Below, piece by piece: positions 16,614 to 23,413 of a DNA stretch of 51,445 bases. The stretch spans positions 1 through 51,445 of the forward strand of contig CAJTKE010000013.1 in assembly GCA_910576865.1 (NCBI GenBank). Reading direction: 5' to 3'. Source of the DNA: an uncultured Oscillibacter sp. Lineage in GTDB: Bacteria > Bacillota > Clostridia > Oscillospirales > Oscillospiraceae. Position numbers and translations under genes: made by a program. Numbering within the stretch: position 1 is the first letter of the stretch; each line of letters begins with the position of its first letter. Under the pieces are notes generated by a model, which saw only the letters and a program-made list of their open reading frames with translations, did no database searches and was not told where the DNA came from.

Positions 16614-18459
16614 CCGGGAATTTTACCAGGAGACCTTCGCCCAGGTCCGGGGAAGCGTAGAAATCCGATGGGAGGATTACGAGATGAAAAGACGAGGAAA
16701 GAGCCTGAAATGGCTTGTCACTCTGGCGGCGGCGGTGGCCCTGCTGGCGGCGCTGTCCGCCCTGGCGGTGGCGGCGAACTTCTTCGGCCTCCGGGACGTG
16801 CTGCTGCCGGAGAAGGGGAGCGTGTACGTGACGGACGAAAACGGCGTGGTGATTCCCGGGGAGAAGGAGTTCAAGGACTTCGTCAGCCTCTCCGGCTGGG
16901 GGGACACGCCGGAGAGCCGTGCCCTGGCGGAGTGGGAGGCCTTCCAGGAATCCTACGACCCGGACGGGGCCATCATCAGCGAGATCGGCAACGAGCCCAC
17001 GGGCTTCGAGGACCGGTACGGCTTCTATCTGGTCTACACCCGGGAGATGGCCGACAAGCTGGAGGAGATCATCGCGAAATACGACCTGAAGCTCCATGAG
17101 TGGATGGAGGACGTCCTCCCCGAGACCTGGGGCCTGGCCGTGGGGGACTTTTTCCGGGAGAACGTCACGCCCTGCTCCGGCTACATCTACGAAAACGGCA
17201 CCTTCCGCTTCGACGGGAACGCGGAGCTGGGGGCCGGGGAGCTGAAGGGCTACGGGCCCATTGAGTACCAGTTCAGCCGCTCCGTCAAGGGGACCTTTGA
17301 CGACGTGGCCCTGAACATCGGGGACCTCAGCGACTTCGAGGAGTGGGGCTACCGGACGGCGGACGGGACCTCCGTCACCCTGGGCCTGGGGGCCTGGAAC
17401 CGGTCGCTGATCCTGGCGGACCTGGGGGACAGCTTCGTGCTGGTGAACGTGCTGACGGGGAAGCAGGGGGACGACACCTTCTCCTCCGGGGCCATCGGCC
17501 GGGAGGAGCTGGAGGAGCTGGCGGACAGCTTCCGCTGGTCCGCCCTGACGCCGGCCCGGGAGCCGGACCGGCCCGCCATTCTGGCCGCCAACGACCGTTA
17601 CATGGAGGAGCTCCAGAACCAGCCGGTGGAGACCCTGCCCTCGGAGTCCGAGGACCCGCTGTATGTCCGGACGGGCATCCAGAGCGACGCGGCGAGGGAC
17701 TTCGTCCTCCTGCTGGCGGAGCGCATCGAGGACGGGAAGAAGGAGGAGGTCGCGGACCTGCTGGTCTACCCCGCCCAGGTGGAGGTGGCCGCCGGGACCT
17801 TCCGGGTGGACTCCCCGGAGGCGTTCCTCCCCTACTACGACGAGGTCATCGGGCAGAACCGCCTGGGCCTCTCCTCGGCCATGACCTGGGAGCCCGCGCC
17901 GGTGGAGTTTCAGATCTTCAGCGACGGCAGCGGCCTCGCGTCCGTTGCCGACGGGGCCGTGTGGTTCGGGCTGGTGGAGGACGGATGTCTCCGGGTCTTC
18001 ACCCTCCAGACGGACCAAGCCGCCGTCCGGGCCCTGGGGAGCGGGGAGATCACCCGGGACACGGGAGAGGAGGACCTGTACACGGCCCTCTCCGCGGACG
18101 AGGGCCGGGCCTTCGTCCTGCATCTGGCGGAGCTGATCGACGGCATGGAGAAGGAGGAGATCGCGGGCCTCCTGGCCTACCCCGCCAAGGTGACGGCCCC
18201 CGGCGGGGAGTGGATCGTGAGCACGCCGGAGGAGTTTCTGGAGCGTTACGTCGAGACCGTCGGCGGCAATGGCCGGGGGACCCTGGCGGCGGACCTCTGG
18301 TCAGACCCGGAGCCGGTGCTGGACGGCGGCGGGAATCTGGCCTCCGCAGCCAATGGGACGGTATCCTTTGACCGGGGAGAGGACGGGGAGCTGAGAGTCC
18401 TCACCCTCCGGTCGGACCTGTGGCAGTGGAGCATTCAATATTGGGGCGAGAAGCCCTGA
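16606..18459 (+). CDS. membrane partner of the ECF sigma factor, probable anti-sigma or sensor
   Basis: A 617-residue protein with a short cytoplasmic N-terminus (about 33 residues), one membrane helix (residues 35-58), and a large outside region. It overlaps the sigma gene by 8 bp, so translational coupling is likely. The N-terminal part lacks the HxxxCxxC zinc motif of classical zinc anti-sigma factors. The outer part ends in two related repeats, about 362-470 (FVLLLAERIEDGKKEEVADL) and about 504-602 (FVLHLAELIDGMEKEEIAGL), which also share ASVADGAVWF/ASAANGTVSF and LRVFTL/LRVLTL. The anti-sigma role is inferred from operon context. Confidence 0.75.
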   Translation: MSNREFYQETFAQVRGSVEIRWEDYEMKRRGKSLKWLVTLAAAVALLAALSALAVAANFFGLRDVLLPEKGSVYVTDENGVVIPGEKEFKDFVSLSGWGDTPESRALAEWEAFQESYDPDGAIISEIGNEPTGFEDRYGFYLVYTREMADKLEEIIAKYDLKLHEWMEDVLPETWGLAVGDFFRENVTPCSGYIYENGTFRFDGNAELGAGELKGYGPIEYQFSRSVKGTFDDVALNIGDLSDFEEWGYRTADGTSVTLGLGAWNRSLILADLGDSFVLVNVLTGKQGDDTFSSGAIGREELEELADSFRWSALTPAREPDRPAILAANDRYMEELQNQPVETLPSESEDPLYVRTGIQSDAARDFVLLLAERIEDGKKEEVADLLVYPAQVEVAAGTFRVDSPEAFLPYYDEVIGQNRLGLSSAMTWEPAPVEFQIFSDGSGLASVADGAVWFGLVEDGCLRVFTLQTDQAAVRALGSGEITRDTGEEDLYTALSADEGRAFVLHLAELIDGMEKEEIAGLLAYPAKVTAPGGEWIVSTPEEFLERYVETVGGNGRGTLAADLWSDPEPVLDGGGNLASAANGTVSFDRGEDGELRVLTLRSDLWQWSIQYWGEKP

Positions 18460-18464
18460 GGGGG

Positions 18465-18501
18465 AAAAAGGACCGGGAGCGTCACGCTCCCGGTCCTTTT
18501 T
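18465..18501. terminator. bidirectional terminator
   Basis: A 17-bp perfect stem (18465-18481 and 18485-18501) with a TCA loop: AAAAAGGACCGGGAGCG and its complement, ending in TTTTT. A-rich and T-rich ends on both sides let it work for the sigma operon and for the convergent DUF4177 gene. Confidence 0.88.
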
Positions 18502-18511
18502 GCGGGTGTTT

Positions 18512-18670
18512 TCACTCCCCGGCCTTCCGCTCCAGGGTGACGATCACGCCCATGCTCATCACCAGATTGGGGCACATGGCCGCGAGACGCCAGCCCTCCT
18601 TCGCGAGGCTGTTGAGGGTCTTCTCGCAATCCTTGAGCTGAAGAAAGCTCATGACCTTGTACTCGTACAT
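18512..18670 (-). CDS. small DUF4177-type protein
   Basis: A 52-residue protein beginning MYEYKVMSFLQLKDCEKTLN and continuing LAKEGWRLAAMCPN, the pattern of DUF4177 (a short beta-alpha-beta domain around the motif LNxLAxEGW). Function is unknown for the family. ATG 18668-18670 is chosen because AAGGAGG lies nine bases upstream; the frame is open slightly further, but that part has no ribosome binding site. A family A repeat lies 24 bases upstream. Confidence 0.75.
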   Translation of the reverse strand: MYEYKVMSFLQLKDCEKTLNSLAKEGWRLAAMCPNLVMSMGVIVTLERKAGE

Positions 18671-18694
18671 GTTGATTTCCTCCTTATGTAACAT

Positions 18695-18781
18695 TGTAGG
18701 GGAGGGGCTCTGTCCCCTCCCGTTCTTCCGGGACTGCCAAGTTTTCAGGGGAACGGGGCGGGACAGAGCCCACCCCCTACA
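18695..18781. repeat. palindromic intergenic repeat, family A, copy 2
   Basis: An 87-bp element bounded by TGTAGGGG and CCCCTACA, with GGGGCTCTGTCCCC near the left end and GGGACAGAGCCC near the right end. It matches the element at 8462-8571 in both ends, including CCGTTCTT about 20 bases in. The right end supplies the TAG stop codon of the DUF3169 gene (minus strand), so the element abuts that gene. Confidence 0.72.
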
Positions 18782-19547
18782 CCCTGGAGTGCTTCCCCAG
18801 CCGGATGCACTCCAGGGTGTAGGTCACCTGCAGGACCCCCCAGACCAGCAGCAGGACGAAGACCGGGAGAATGCTCATCTCGAAGACCATGCTCAAAATC
18901 ACCAGCACCAGCCACAGGCCCAGGCAGAAGCGGGTGGCCACCATGTAGGCCTTGTAGCAGGCTTGGCCGATCTGGCGGCGCTCCGACTCGTCGCAGCTCT
19001 CCAGCCACTTCTTCTGGAACTTCGTGTCGTAGACGCTGCCGTGCTTCTCCGGGTTCATTTTCCGCTCCAGGTCCACGGTCTTCTGCTGGGCGAAGATCAC
19101 CAGGGCGTCGGAGACGACGAACACCCCCACCAGGACCAGGGCGTCGATGTCCGCGTCCATGTAGTAGACGCAGAAGGCGGCCATGAAGAAAAAGTTGATC
19201 AGCAGCTGCACGGCGCTGAGGAGCAGCACCCAGCTCAGGCTCGCCTCGATGGACTCCGAGGTCTCGTCCTCGTCCCCGCCGCCCCAGGCGGCGAACTTCT
19301 TCGCGGCGGAGCGGTAGAGGAAAAAGGCGGGCCCCAGAGTCAGAACCGAGGTCACGGGAATGCCCCAGGGGGTGGCGGCGGAGAGGACGCCATTGAGCGC
19401 CTCCGCCAGGGCGGCAGCCTCCAGGCCGAGGACCCGGGTGCAGCCAATGGCAAAGCCCAGCACGCCGCCCACCAGCAGGGACCCCAGCATGGTCAGGGCG
19501 AATTTGGGCAGGGCCTTCCGGTTCTCGCCCTTCTCTTGTTTACTCAT
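18777..19547 (-). CDS. DUF3169-family membrane protein
   Basis: A 256-residue protein with about six membrane segments (for example LTMLGSLLVGGVLGFAIG at 19-36 and LPVFVLLLVWGVLQVTYTL near the end). The central NPEKHGSVYDTKFQKKWLES and DESERRQIGQACYKAYM are typical of DUF3169, a family regularly encoded beside a small XRE regulator. It overlaps that regulator gene by 8 bp here. Function is unknown. Its stop codon lies inside the right end of the family A repeat, so the last codons may have been affected by insertion of that element. Confidence 0.85.
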   Translation of the reverse strand: MSKQEKGENRKALPKFALTMLGSLLVGGVLGFAIGCTRVLGLEAAALAEALNGVLSAATPWGIPVTSVLTLGPAFFLYRSAAKKFAAWGGGDEDETSESIEASLSWVLLLSAVQLLINFFFMAAFCVYYMDADIDALVLVGVFVVSDALVIFAQQKTVDLERKMNPEKHGSVYDTKFQKKWLESCDESERRQIGQACYKAYMVATRFCLGLWLVLVILSMVFEMSILPVFVLLLVWGVLQVTYTLECIRLGKHSRV

Positions 19548-19755
19548 GGCTCTCTTCCTCCTGACAGGTAAAAATATCCTCGACCCGCACGGCGCAGATT
19601 TTCGCCAGCTTCAGCGCCAGGGTCACCGACGGGGAGTAGTCCCCCCGCTCGATCTGGCTGATGGTCTGCCGGGAGACCCCGGCCAGCCTCCCCAGCTCCT
19701 GCTGGTTGACCCCCAGGCGGGCCCGGTGTTCCTTCAGACGGTTCAACAAGGGCAT
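19540..19755 (-). CDS. XRE-family regulator paired with DUF3169
   Basis: A 71-residue helix-turn-helix protein: LNRLKEHRARLGVNQQELGR, then LAGVSRQTISQIERGDYSPS and LALKLAKICAVRVEDIF. This is the compact YgzD/DUF3169-partner type of Cro/CI-like regulator. ATG 19753-19755 has GGAGG upstream; the open frame continues to 19818 but would run through the operators. The promoter region carries three copies of a TTGACAA/TTGTCAA palindrome, one over the -35 box, so negative autoregulation of the two-gene operon is likely. Confidence 0.92.
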   Translation of the reverse strand: MPLLNRLKEHRARLGVNQQELGRLAGVSRQTISQIERGDYSPSVTLALKLAKICAVRVEDIFTCQEEESHE

Positions 19756-19773
19756 GAACGGGCCTCCTCTCTC

Positions 19774-19847
19774 TTGACAACTCCGGTTGTCGAATTGACA
19801 AGTATTCTTGTCAAGCATAGGATAGCACTGACAAGGAAAGTTGTCAA
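19774..19847 (-). promoter_or_regulatory. promoter with three palindromic operators
   Basis: Three copies of TTGACAA-N6-TTGTCAA: 19774-19793 (TTGTCGA in one arm), 19795-19814 (perfect), and 19828-19847 (CTGACAA in one arm). On the minus strand a promoter TTGACA (plus 19842-19847), 17-base spacer, TATCCT (plus 19819-19824) is embedded. Operator 3 covers the -35 box, and operators 2 and 1 lie after the start of transcription. The XRE protein is the obvious candidate to bind here. Confidence 0.82.
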
Positions 19848-19859
19848 GAGGAAATTTGA

Positions 19860-19892
19860 AAAACCCCCTCCGAAAAATTCGGAGGGGGTTTT
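19860..19892 (-). terminator. terminator of the M29/carbonic anhydrase/permease operon
   Basis: AAAACCCCCTCCGAA, a short loop, TTCGGAGGGGGTTTT: a 15-bp stem. On the minus strand it is followed by TTTTTC-like sequence right after the permease gene stop. Confidence 0.85.
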
Positions 19893-19894
19893 GC

Positions 19895-21043
19895 TCAGGG
19901 GTCCCGCCACTTTTTGGCGGGGATGTTCCGCTCCTTCAGCCGGTCTTTGACGAAGCCCCGGAAGAGGGCGTACAGCACGGAGCACAGGGGAATGAAGAAC
20001 AGCATGCCGGCGATGCCCATCAGCTTGCCGCCCAGGGTCACCGCCGCCAGCACCCAGATGGAGGGCAGACCCACGGAGCTGCCCACCACGTGGGGGTAGA
20101 TGAGGTTCCCCTCGATCTGCTGGAGGACCAGGAAGAGGACCACGAAGCCCACGGCCTGCCAGGGGTTCGTCACGGCGATGAGCAGGGCCCCCACCACGCA
20201 GCCGATGAAGGCCCCCACCACGGGAATCAGGGCCGTCAGGGCGATGAGGACCCCTACCAGCAGGGCGTAGGGCATGCGGCAGAGGGTCATGGCGACGACG
20301 AAGAGCGTGCCCAGAATCACCGCCTCCACGCACTGGCCGGAGAGGAAGCTGGAAAAGGTGCGGTTGGAGAGCCGGAGAACCTCCAGGGCTTTGTCCGCCC
20401 AGGGCTCGGGAAAGAGGGCGTAGAACACCTGACGGCCCTGGCGGCTGAGGCGCTCCTTTTGCAGCAGGACATAGAAGGAGAAGATCAGCCCGATGACGAA
20501 GGTGCTGACCCCGCTGACCACCCCGGCCATGAGGACCCCGCCGGAGGACACCAGTCCCCCGCCCCAGTCCCGGGCCAGGGCGATGGCCTTTTCCGAGAGG
20601 GCCTTCCAGTCGATCTCAAAGTCCGCCGCCAGGGTCTCCAGCTGGGGGAGCCAGGACTCCAGCGCCGCCAGCTGCTCCTGGACCCGCTGGATGGCGGCGG
20701 GGAGCTGGCCGGTGATGGACCGGACCGCGTCGGCGATGCCGGGACTGACAACGCAGACCGCAAGGGTCACCACGCCGGTGACCGCCGCCAGAGTCAGCAC
20801 CAGGGCCAGGGGGCGGCGGAGGGACCGCCAGCGTTTCCCCTTGGGCAGCTGGCCCTCGATGGCCCGCATGGGGACGTTCAGAATGAAGGCGATGGCCCCG
20901 CCCGCCAGGAAGGGGGACAGGATCCCCAGCGCCCACCGGAGGGCCCCCGCCACGGCGGGGAGGTTCTGTAAAGCGCAGAAGAAGGCCACGCCGCCGCAGA
21001 CCACCAGCAGGCGCTGCTTGATTTGTTCCCGGTTCCAGTCCAT
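19895..21043 (-). CDS. AI-2E/PerM-family membrane permease
   Basis: A 382-residue protein with about seven or eight membrane helices. The C-terminal half (ALIPVVGAFIGCVVGALLIA, QQIEGNLIYPHVVGSSVGL and LGGKLMGIAGMLFFIPL) is the AI-2E transporter/PerM signature; the family exports or exchanges small solutes, and its substrate here is unknown. A central soluble segment of about 80 residues (100-180) separates the helix groups, as usual. It follows the gamma carbonic anhydrase gene by 3 bp and ends just before the terminator at 19860. Confidence 0.9.
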   Translation of the reverse strand: MDWNREQIKQRLLVVCGGVAFFCALQNLPAVAGALRWALGILSPFLAGGAIAFILNVPMRAIEGQLPKGKRWRSLRRPLALVLTLAAVTGVVTLAVCVVSPGIADAVRSITGQLPAAIQRVQEQLAALESWLPQLETLAADFEIDWKALSEKAIALARDWGGGLVSSGGVLMAGVVSGVSTFVIGLIFSFYVLLQKERLSRQGRQVFYALFPEPWADKALEVLRLSNRTFSSFLSGQCVEAVILGTLFVVAMTLCRMPYALLVGVLIALTALIPVVGAFIGCVVGALLIAVTNPWQAVGFVVLFLVLQQIEGNLIYPHVVGSSVGLPSIWVLAAVTLGGKLMGIAGMLFFIPLCSVLYALFRGFVKDRLKERNIPAKKWRDP

Positions 21044-21046
21044 GGC

Positions 21047-21529
21047 TCAGCCCCGGCGGTGGGCTTCCGCCGTCTTCAGGTAGCCTTGGGCGGATTTCCG
21101 GTTGCCCTCGATTTCCTCCGCCGTCAGGGGGCGGACCACCTTGGCGGGGCTGCCCAGGATCATGGACCCGGCGGGGGCGTCCAGCTTCCCCGTCACCAGG
21201 GCCCCGGCGCCCACGACGCAGTCGTCCCCGATTCTGGCGCCGTTGAGGAGGACCGCCCCCATGCCGATGAGGACGTTGTCCCCCACGGTGCAGCCGTGGA
21301 CAATGGCCCCGTGGCCGATGGTGCAGCCCGCGCCCACATGGGTCTCCTCGTGGAGGACGGCGCAGTCCTGAATGTTGGTGTTCTCCCCCACGGTGACGGC
21401 CCCGTCGTCCCCCCGGAGAACGGCGTTGTACCAGACGCTGACGCCTTTGGCCAGGGTCACGTCGCCGCTGACCTTCGCGCCGTCGCAGATGAGGACGTCG
21501 GGGGTGGTTTCCTGCAGTTTGACAGACAT
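21047..21529 (-). CDS. gamma-class carbonic anhydrase-like protein
   Basis: A 160-residue left-handed beta-helix protein with hexapeptide repeats. The family landmarks are VWYNAVLRGDD, TNIQDCAVLH and GHGAIVHGCTVGDNVLIGMG, with the three likely zinc histidines in VLH and IGHGAIVHG. Many such proteins are hydratases of CO2, while others (YrdA/PaaY type) have unclear activity. It lies between the M29 peptidase and the permease on one strand, with 3-bp and 36-bp gaps, so it is likely a middle operon gene. Confidence 0.9.
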   Translation of the reverse strand: MSVKLQETTPDVLICDGAKVSGDVTLAKGVSVWYNAVLRGDDGAVTVGENTNIQDCAVLHEETHVGAGCTIGHGAIVHGCTVGDNVLIGMGAVLLNGARIGDDCVVGAGALVTGKLDAPAGSMILGSPAKVVRPLTAEEIEGNRKSAQGYLKTAEAHRRG

Positions 21530-21565
21530 GGTGAGTTCCTCTTTTCAATATGTGATTTGCGGGGG

Positions 21566-22798
21566 TTAAAATTCCGGGGCGAAATTCCCGTCCACGAAAA
21601 TGGGAACCTCTCTCCCCTCCCGGGTGGCGCCCGTGATGGACAGGTCCGCCGTGCCGATCATGAAGTCCACGTGGGTGATGGAGTCGTTGAGGCCCCGCCG
21701 CTTCAGCTCGTCCTTGCTCATCTTCTGGCCGCCCTCCAGGCAGGGGTAGGCCTCGCCGAAGGCGATGTGGCAGGCGGCGTTTTCGTCGAAGAGGGTGTTG
21801 AAGAACAGAAGGTTCTGGTTGGAGATGGGGCTGTCCCAGGGCACCAGGGCCACCTCGCCGAAGTAGGCCGCGCCCTCGTCCACGCTGACGGCGGCCTTCA
21901 GGGTCTCCTCCCCTTTTTTGGCCGTGGCCTCCACAATCTTCCCCTCCTTCACCACGAAGCGGATGCCCTCAATGACGTTTCCGTCGTGGACCAGGGGCAT
22001 GGAGGCGTACACGACGCCGTTGGACCCGGTCTTCAGGGGGGAGGTGAAAATCTCCTCCGTGGGGATGTTGGCGATATAGCTGCGGCCCGCCAGGGTGTGG
22101 TCCCCGCCGCTCTCCCAGATGTGGCCCTCCGGCAGTTCCACGGTCAGGTCCGTGCCCAGGGCGTTTTTGTAGTGGAGGGACTTCAGATGCAGGGCGTTCA
22201 GCTTCTCCAGGCGCTTTTCCAGGGTGGACAGGTGCGCCTGCCAGCGCTCCACGGCTTTGCCGTCCCCGGTGACCCGGACGGCGGCGAAGATGGCGTTCCA
22301 GAGGGCGTCCACAGCCTCCGCCTCCCCCTTGTCCGGGAAGACCCGGACGGCCCAGGAGGGAATGGGAATGGACGCGATGCACCAGGGGAAGCCGCCGCAC
22401 ATCTGGAGCCGGTCGAAGTCCTTGAGGGCCTTGCCGCTGGCCCGCTGGGCCCGGATGATCCGGTCGGAGGGCACGCCCTTCAGGTTCTCCGGGTCGCTGG
22501 CGGAGATGGCGAGATAGGCCGTCCCCTCCAGGGCGTGGTCGTTGAAGAAGTGCCGCCGCCAGAGGGGCACGGTGTCGAAGACCTCGTCCGAGGCGTGAAA
22601 GTACTTCAGCCGGGCCATGGCGTCGTCGGTCCAGTTCATCACCACCTCGGAGCAGCCCGCCTCATAGGCCTCCGCGGCGCAGAGGCGGGAGAAGGGGGCG
22701 CACTCCACCGGGGAGGAGATGATCATCCGCTGGCCGGGATGGGGGTTCAGGCCCACCCGGACCAGCAGGCGGGCGTATTCACGAAGTTTCTCTTCCAT
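21566..22798 (-). CDS. M29-family aminopeptidase
   Basis: A 410-residue metallopeptidase of the AmpS/PepS/aminopeptidase T family (M29). The start EEKLREYARLLVRVGLNPHPG, the segment LTVELPEGHIWESGG, the core FTSPLKTGSNGVVYASMPL, and the C-terminal metal-site segments HIAFGEAYP and ITHVDFMIGTADL are all present. These enzymes are cytosolic two-metal aminopeptidases of broad specificity. The length is normal. It begins the three-gene operon, behind a clear promoter at 22842-22870. Confidence 0.93.
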   Translation of the reverse strand: MEEKLREYARLLVRVGLNPHPGQRMIISSPVECAPFSRLCAAEAYEAGCSEVVMNWTDDAMARLKYFHASDEVFDTVPLWRRHFFNDHALEGTAYLAISASDPENLKGVPSDRIIRAQRASGKALKDFDRLQMCGGFPWCIASIPIPSWAVRVFPDKGEAEAVDALWNAIFAAVRVTGDGKAVERWQAHLSTLEKRLEKLNALHLKSLHYKNALGTDLTVELPEGHIWESGGDHTLAGRSYIANIPTEEIFTSPLKTGSNGVVYASMPLVHDGNVIEGIRFVVKEGKIVEATAKKGEETLKAAVSVDEGAAYFGEVALVPWDSPISNQNLLFFNTLFDENAACHIAFGEAYPCLEGGQKMSKDELKRRGLNDSITHVDFMIGTADLSITGATREGREVPIFVDGNFAPEF

Positions 22799-22841
22799 TT
22801 CATGGGTCCTTCCTTTCCATTGATAGGGTACATTATGTGCG

Positions 22842-22870
22842 ATTATAGAGCATTTGAGACAGGAAGTAAA
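22842..22870 (-). promoter_or_regulatory. sigma-A-like promoter of the M29 operon
   Basis: On the minus strand: TTTACT (plus 22865-22870), 17-base spacer, TATAAT (plus 22842-22847), 44 bases upstream of the M29 ATG. Confidence 0.72.
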
Positions 22871-22929
22871 GGAGGGGCGGAAGAGGTTTTTAAATTGTTC
22901 ATGAAGCGGGAACTGAAACGACGGGAAGG

Positions 22930-22968
22930 AAGGGTGTGTGCGGGAAACCCAGGAGGGGTTTCCTGCAC
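22930..22968. repeat. hairpin repeat, family B, copy 1
   Basis: AAGGGTGTGTGCGGGAAA leads into a 12-bp stem (22939-22950 with 22956-22967, one G-T pair). The same leader and stem design occurs at 51065-51106 (AAGGGTGTATGCGGGAAA). Confidence 0.55.
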
Positions 22969-22981
22969 GATTTAGATCAAA

Positions 22982-23015
22982 GGGATTTCAGACCTTTAAA
23001 AAGGTCTGAAATCCC
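22982..23015. other. 15-bp hairpin
   Basis: A perfect 15-bp inverted repeat (GGGATTTCAGACCTT at 22982-22996, complement at 23001-23015) with a TAAA loop. It stands between family B copy 1 and the DUF378 terminator. No T run follows on either strand, so the function is unclear. Confidence 0.65.
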
Positions 23016-23065
23016 AACCCGGCGTGAAAAAAGCCCCCATCAGGGGGCTTTTTTCACGCCGGGTT
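23016..23065 (-). terminator. long terminator overlapping the DUF378 stop codon
   Basis: A perfect 23-bp stem (23016-23038 and 23043-23065) with an ATCA loop and internal A6/T6 tracts. The TGA of the DUF378 gene (23054-23056) lies inside the stem. Termination could occur at the inner CCCCC/GGGGG hairpin followed by TTTTTT on the minus strand. Confidence 0.85.
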
Positions 23066-23269
23066 CGCGGCGGTCTCCCGGTCCAGGCGGAACAGCAGCG
23101 TCAGGCACCACAGGCCCGCCAGACCCACCAGGGCGTAAATGATCCGGGAGATCACCGCCAGCTGGCCCCCGAAGAGCCAGGCCACGGTGTCAAAACCGAA
23201 CAGTCCGATGCCGCCCCAGTTCAGCGCGCCGATGACGGCCAGCAGGACGGCGATTTTGTCGATTGCCAT
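23054..23269 (-). CDS. DUF378-family small membrane protein
   Basis: A 71-residue protein with two membrane helices. MAIDKIAVLLAVIGALNWG then GIGLFGFDTVAWLFGG is the DUF378 pattern (YuzA-like), with the conserved ALNWGxxG turn. Function is unknown for the family. GGAGGG precedes the ATG by 7 bases. It is a single gene; its stop codon is embedded in the terminator stem. Confidence 0.88.
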   Translation of the reverse strand: MAIDKIAVLLAVIGALNWGGIGLFGFDTVAWLFGGQLAVISRIIYALVGLAGLWCLTLLFRLDRETAANPA

Positions 23270-23343
23270 GGATATCCCTCCAATCCTGTCGAGATCGTCC
23301 TTAGCTTGCCCGGTCGCGGCGGTTTCAGCGCTGGAAATGTTTT

Positions 23344-23378
23344 CAAAAAGCGAGGGGAGAGGCCTTGGCCTCTCCCCT
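23344..23378 (-). terminator. terminator of the SLH protein gene
   Basis: AGGGGAGAGGCC and its complement (23353-23378) form an 11-bp stem with a CTTG loop. On the minus strand it is followed by CGCTTTTTG. An outer pair of TTTCAAAAA and TTTTTGAAA flanks it. Confidence 0.7.
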
Positions 23379-23413
23379 TGGGCGTGGTTTTTGAAACGGG
23401 GCCCTCCCGGGCG

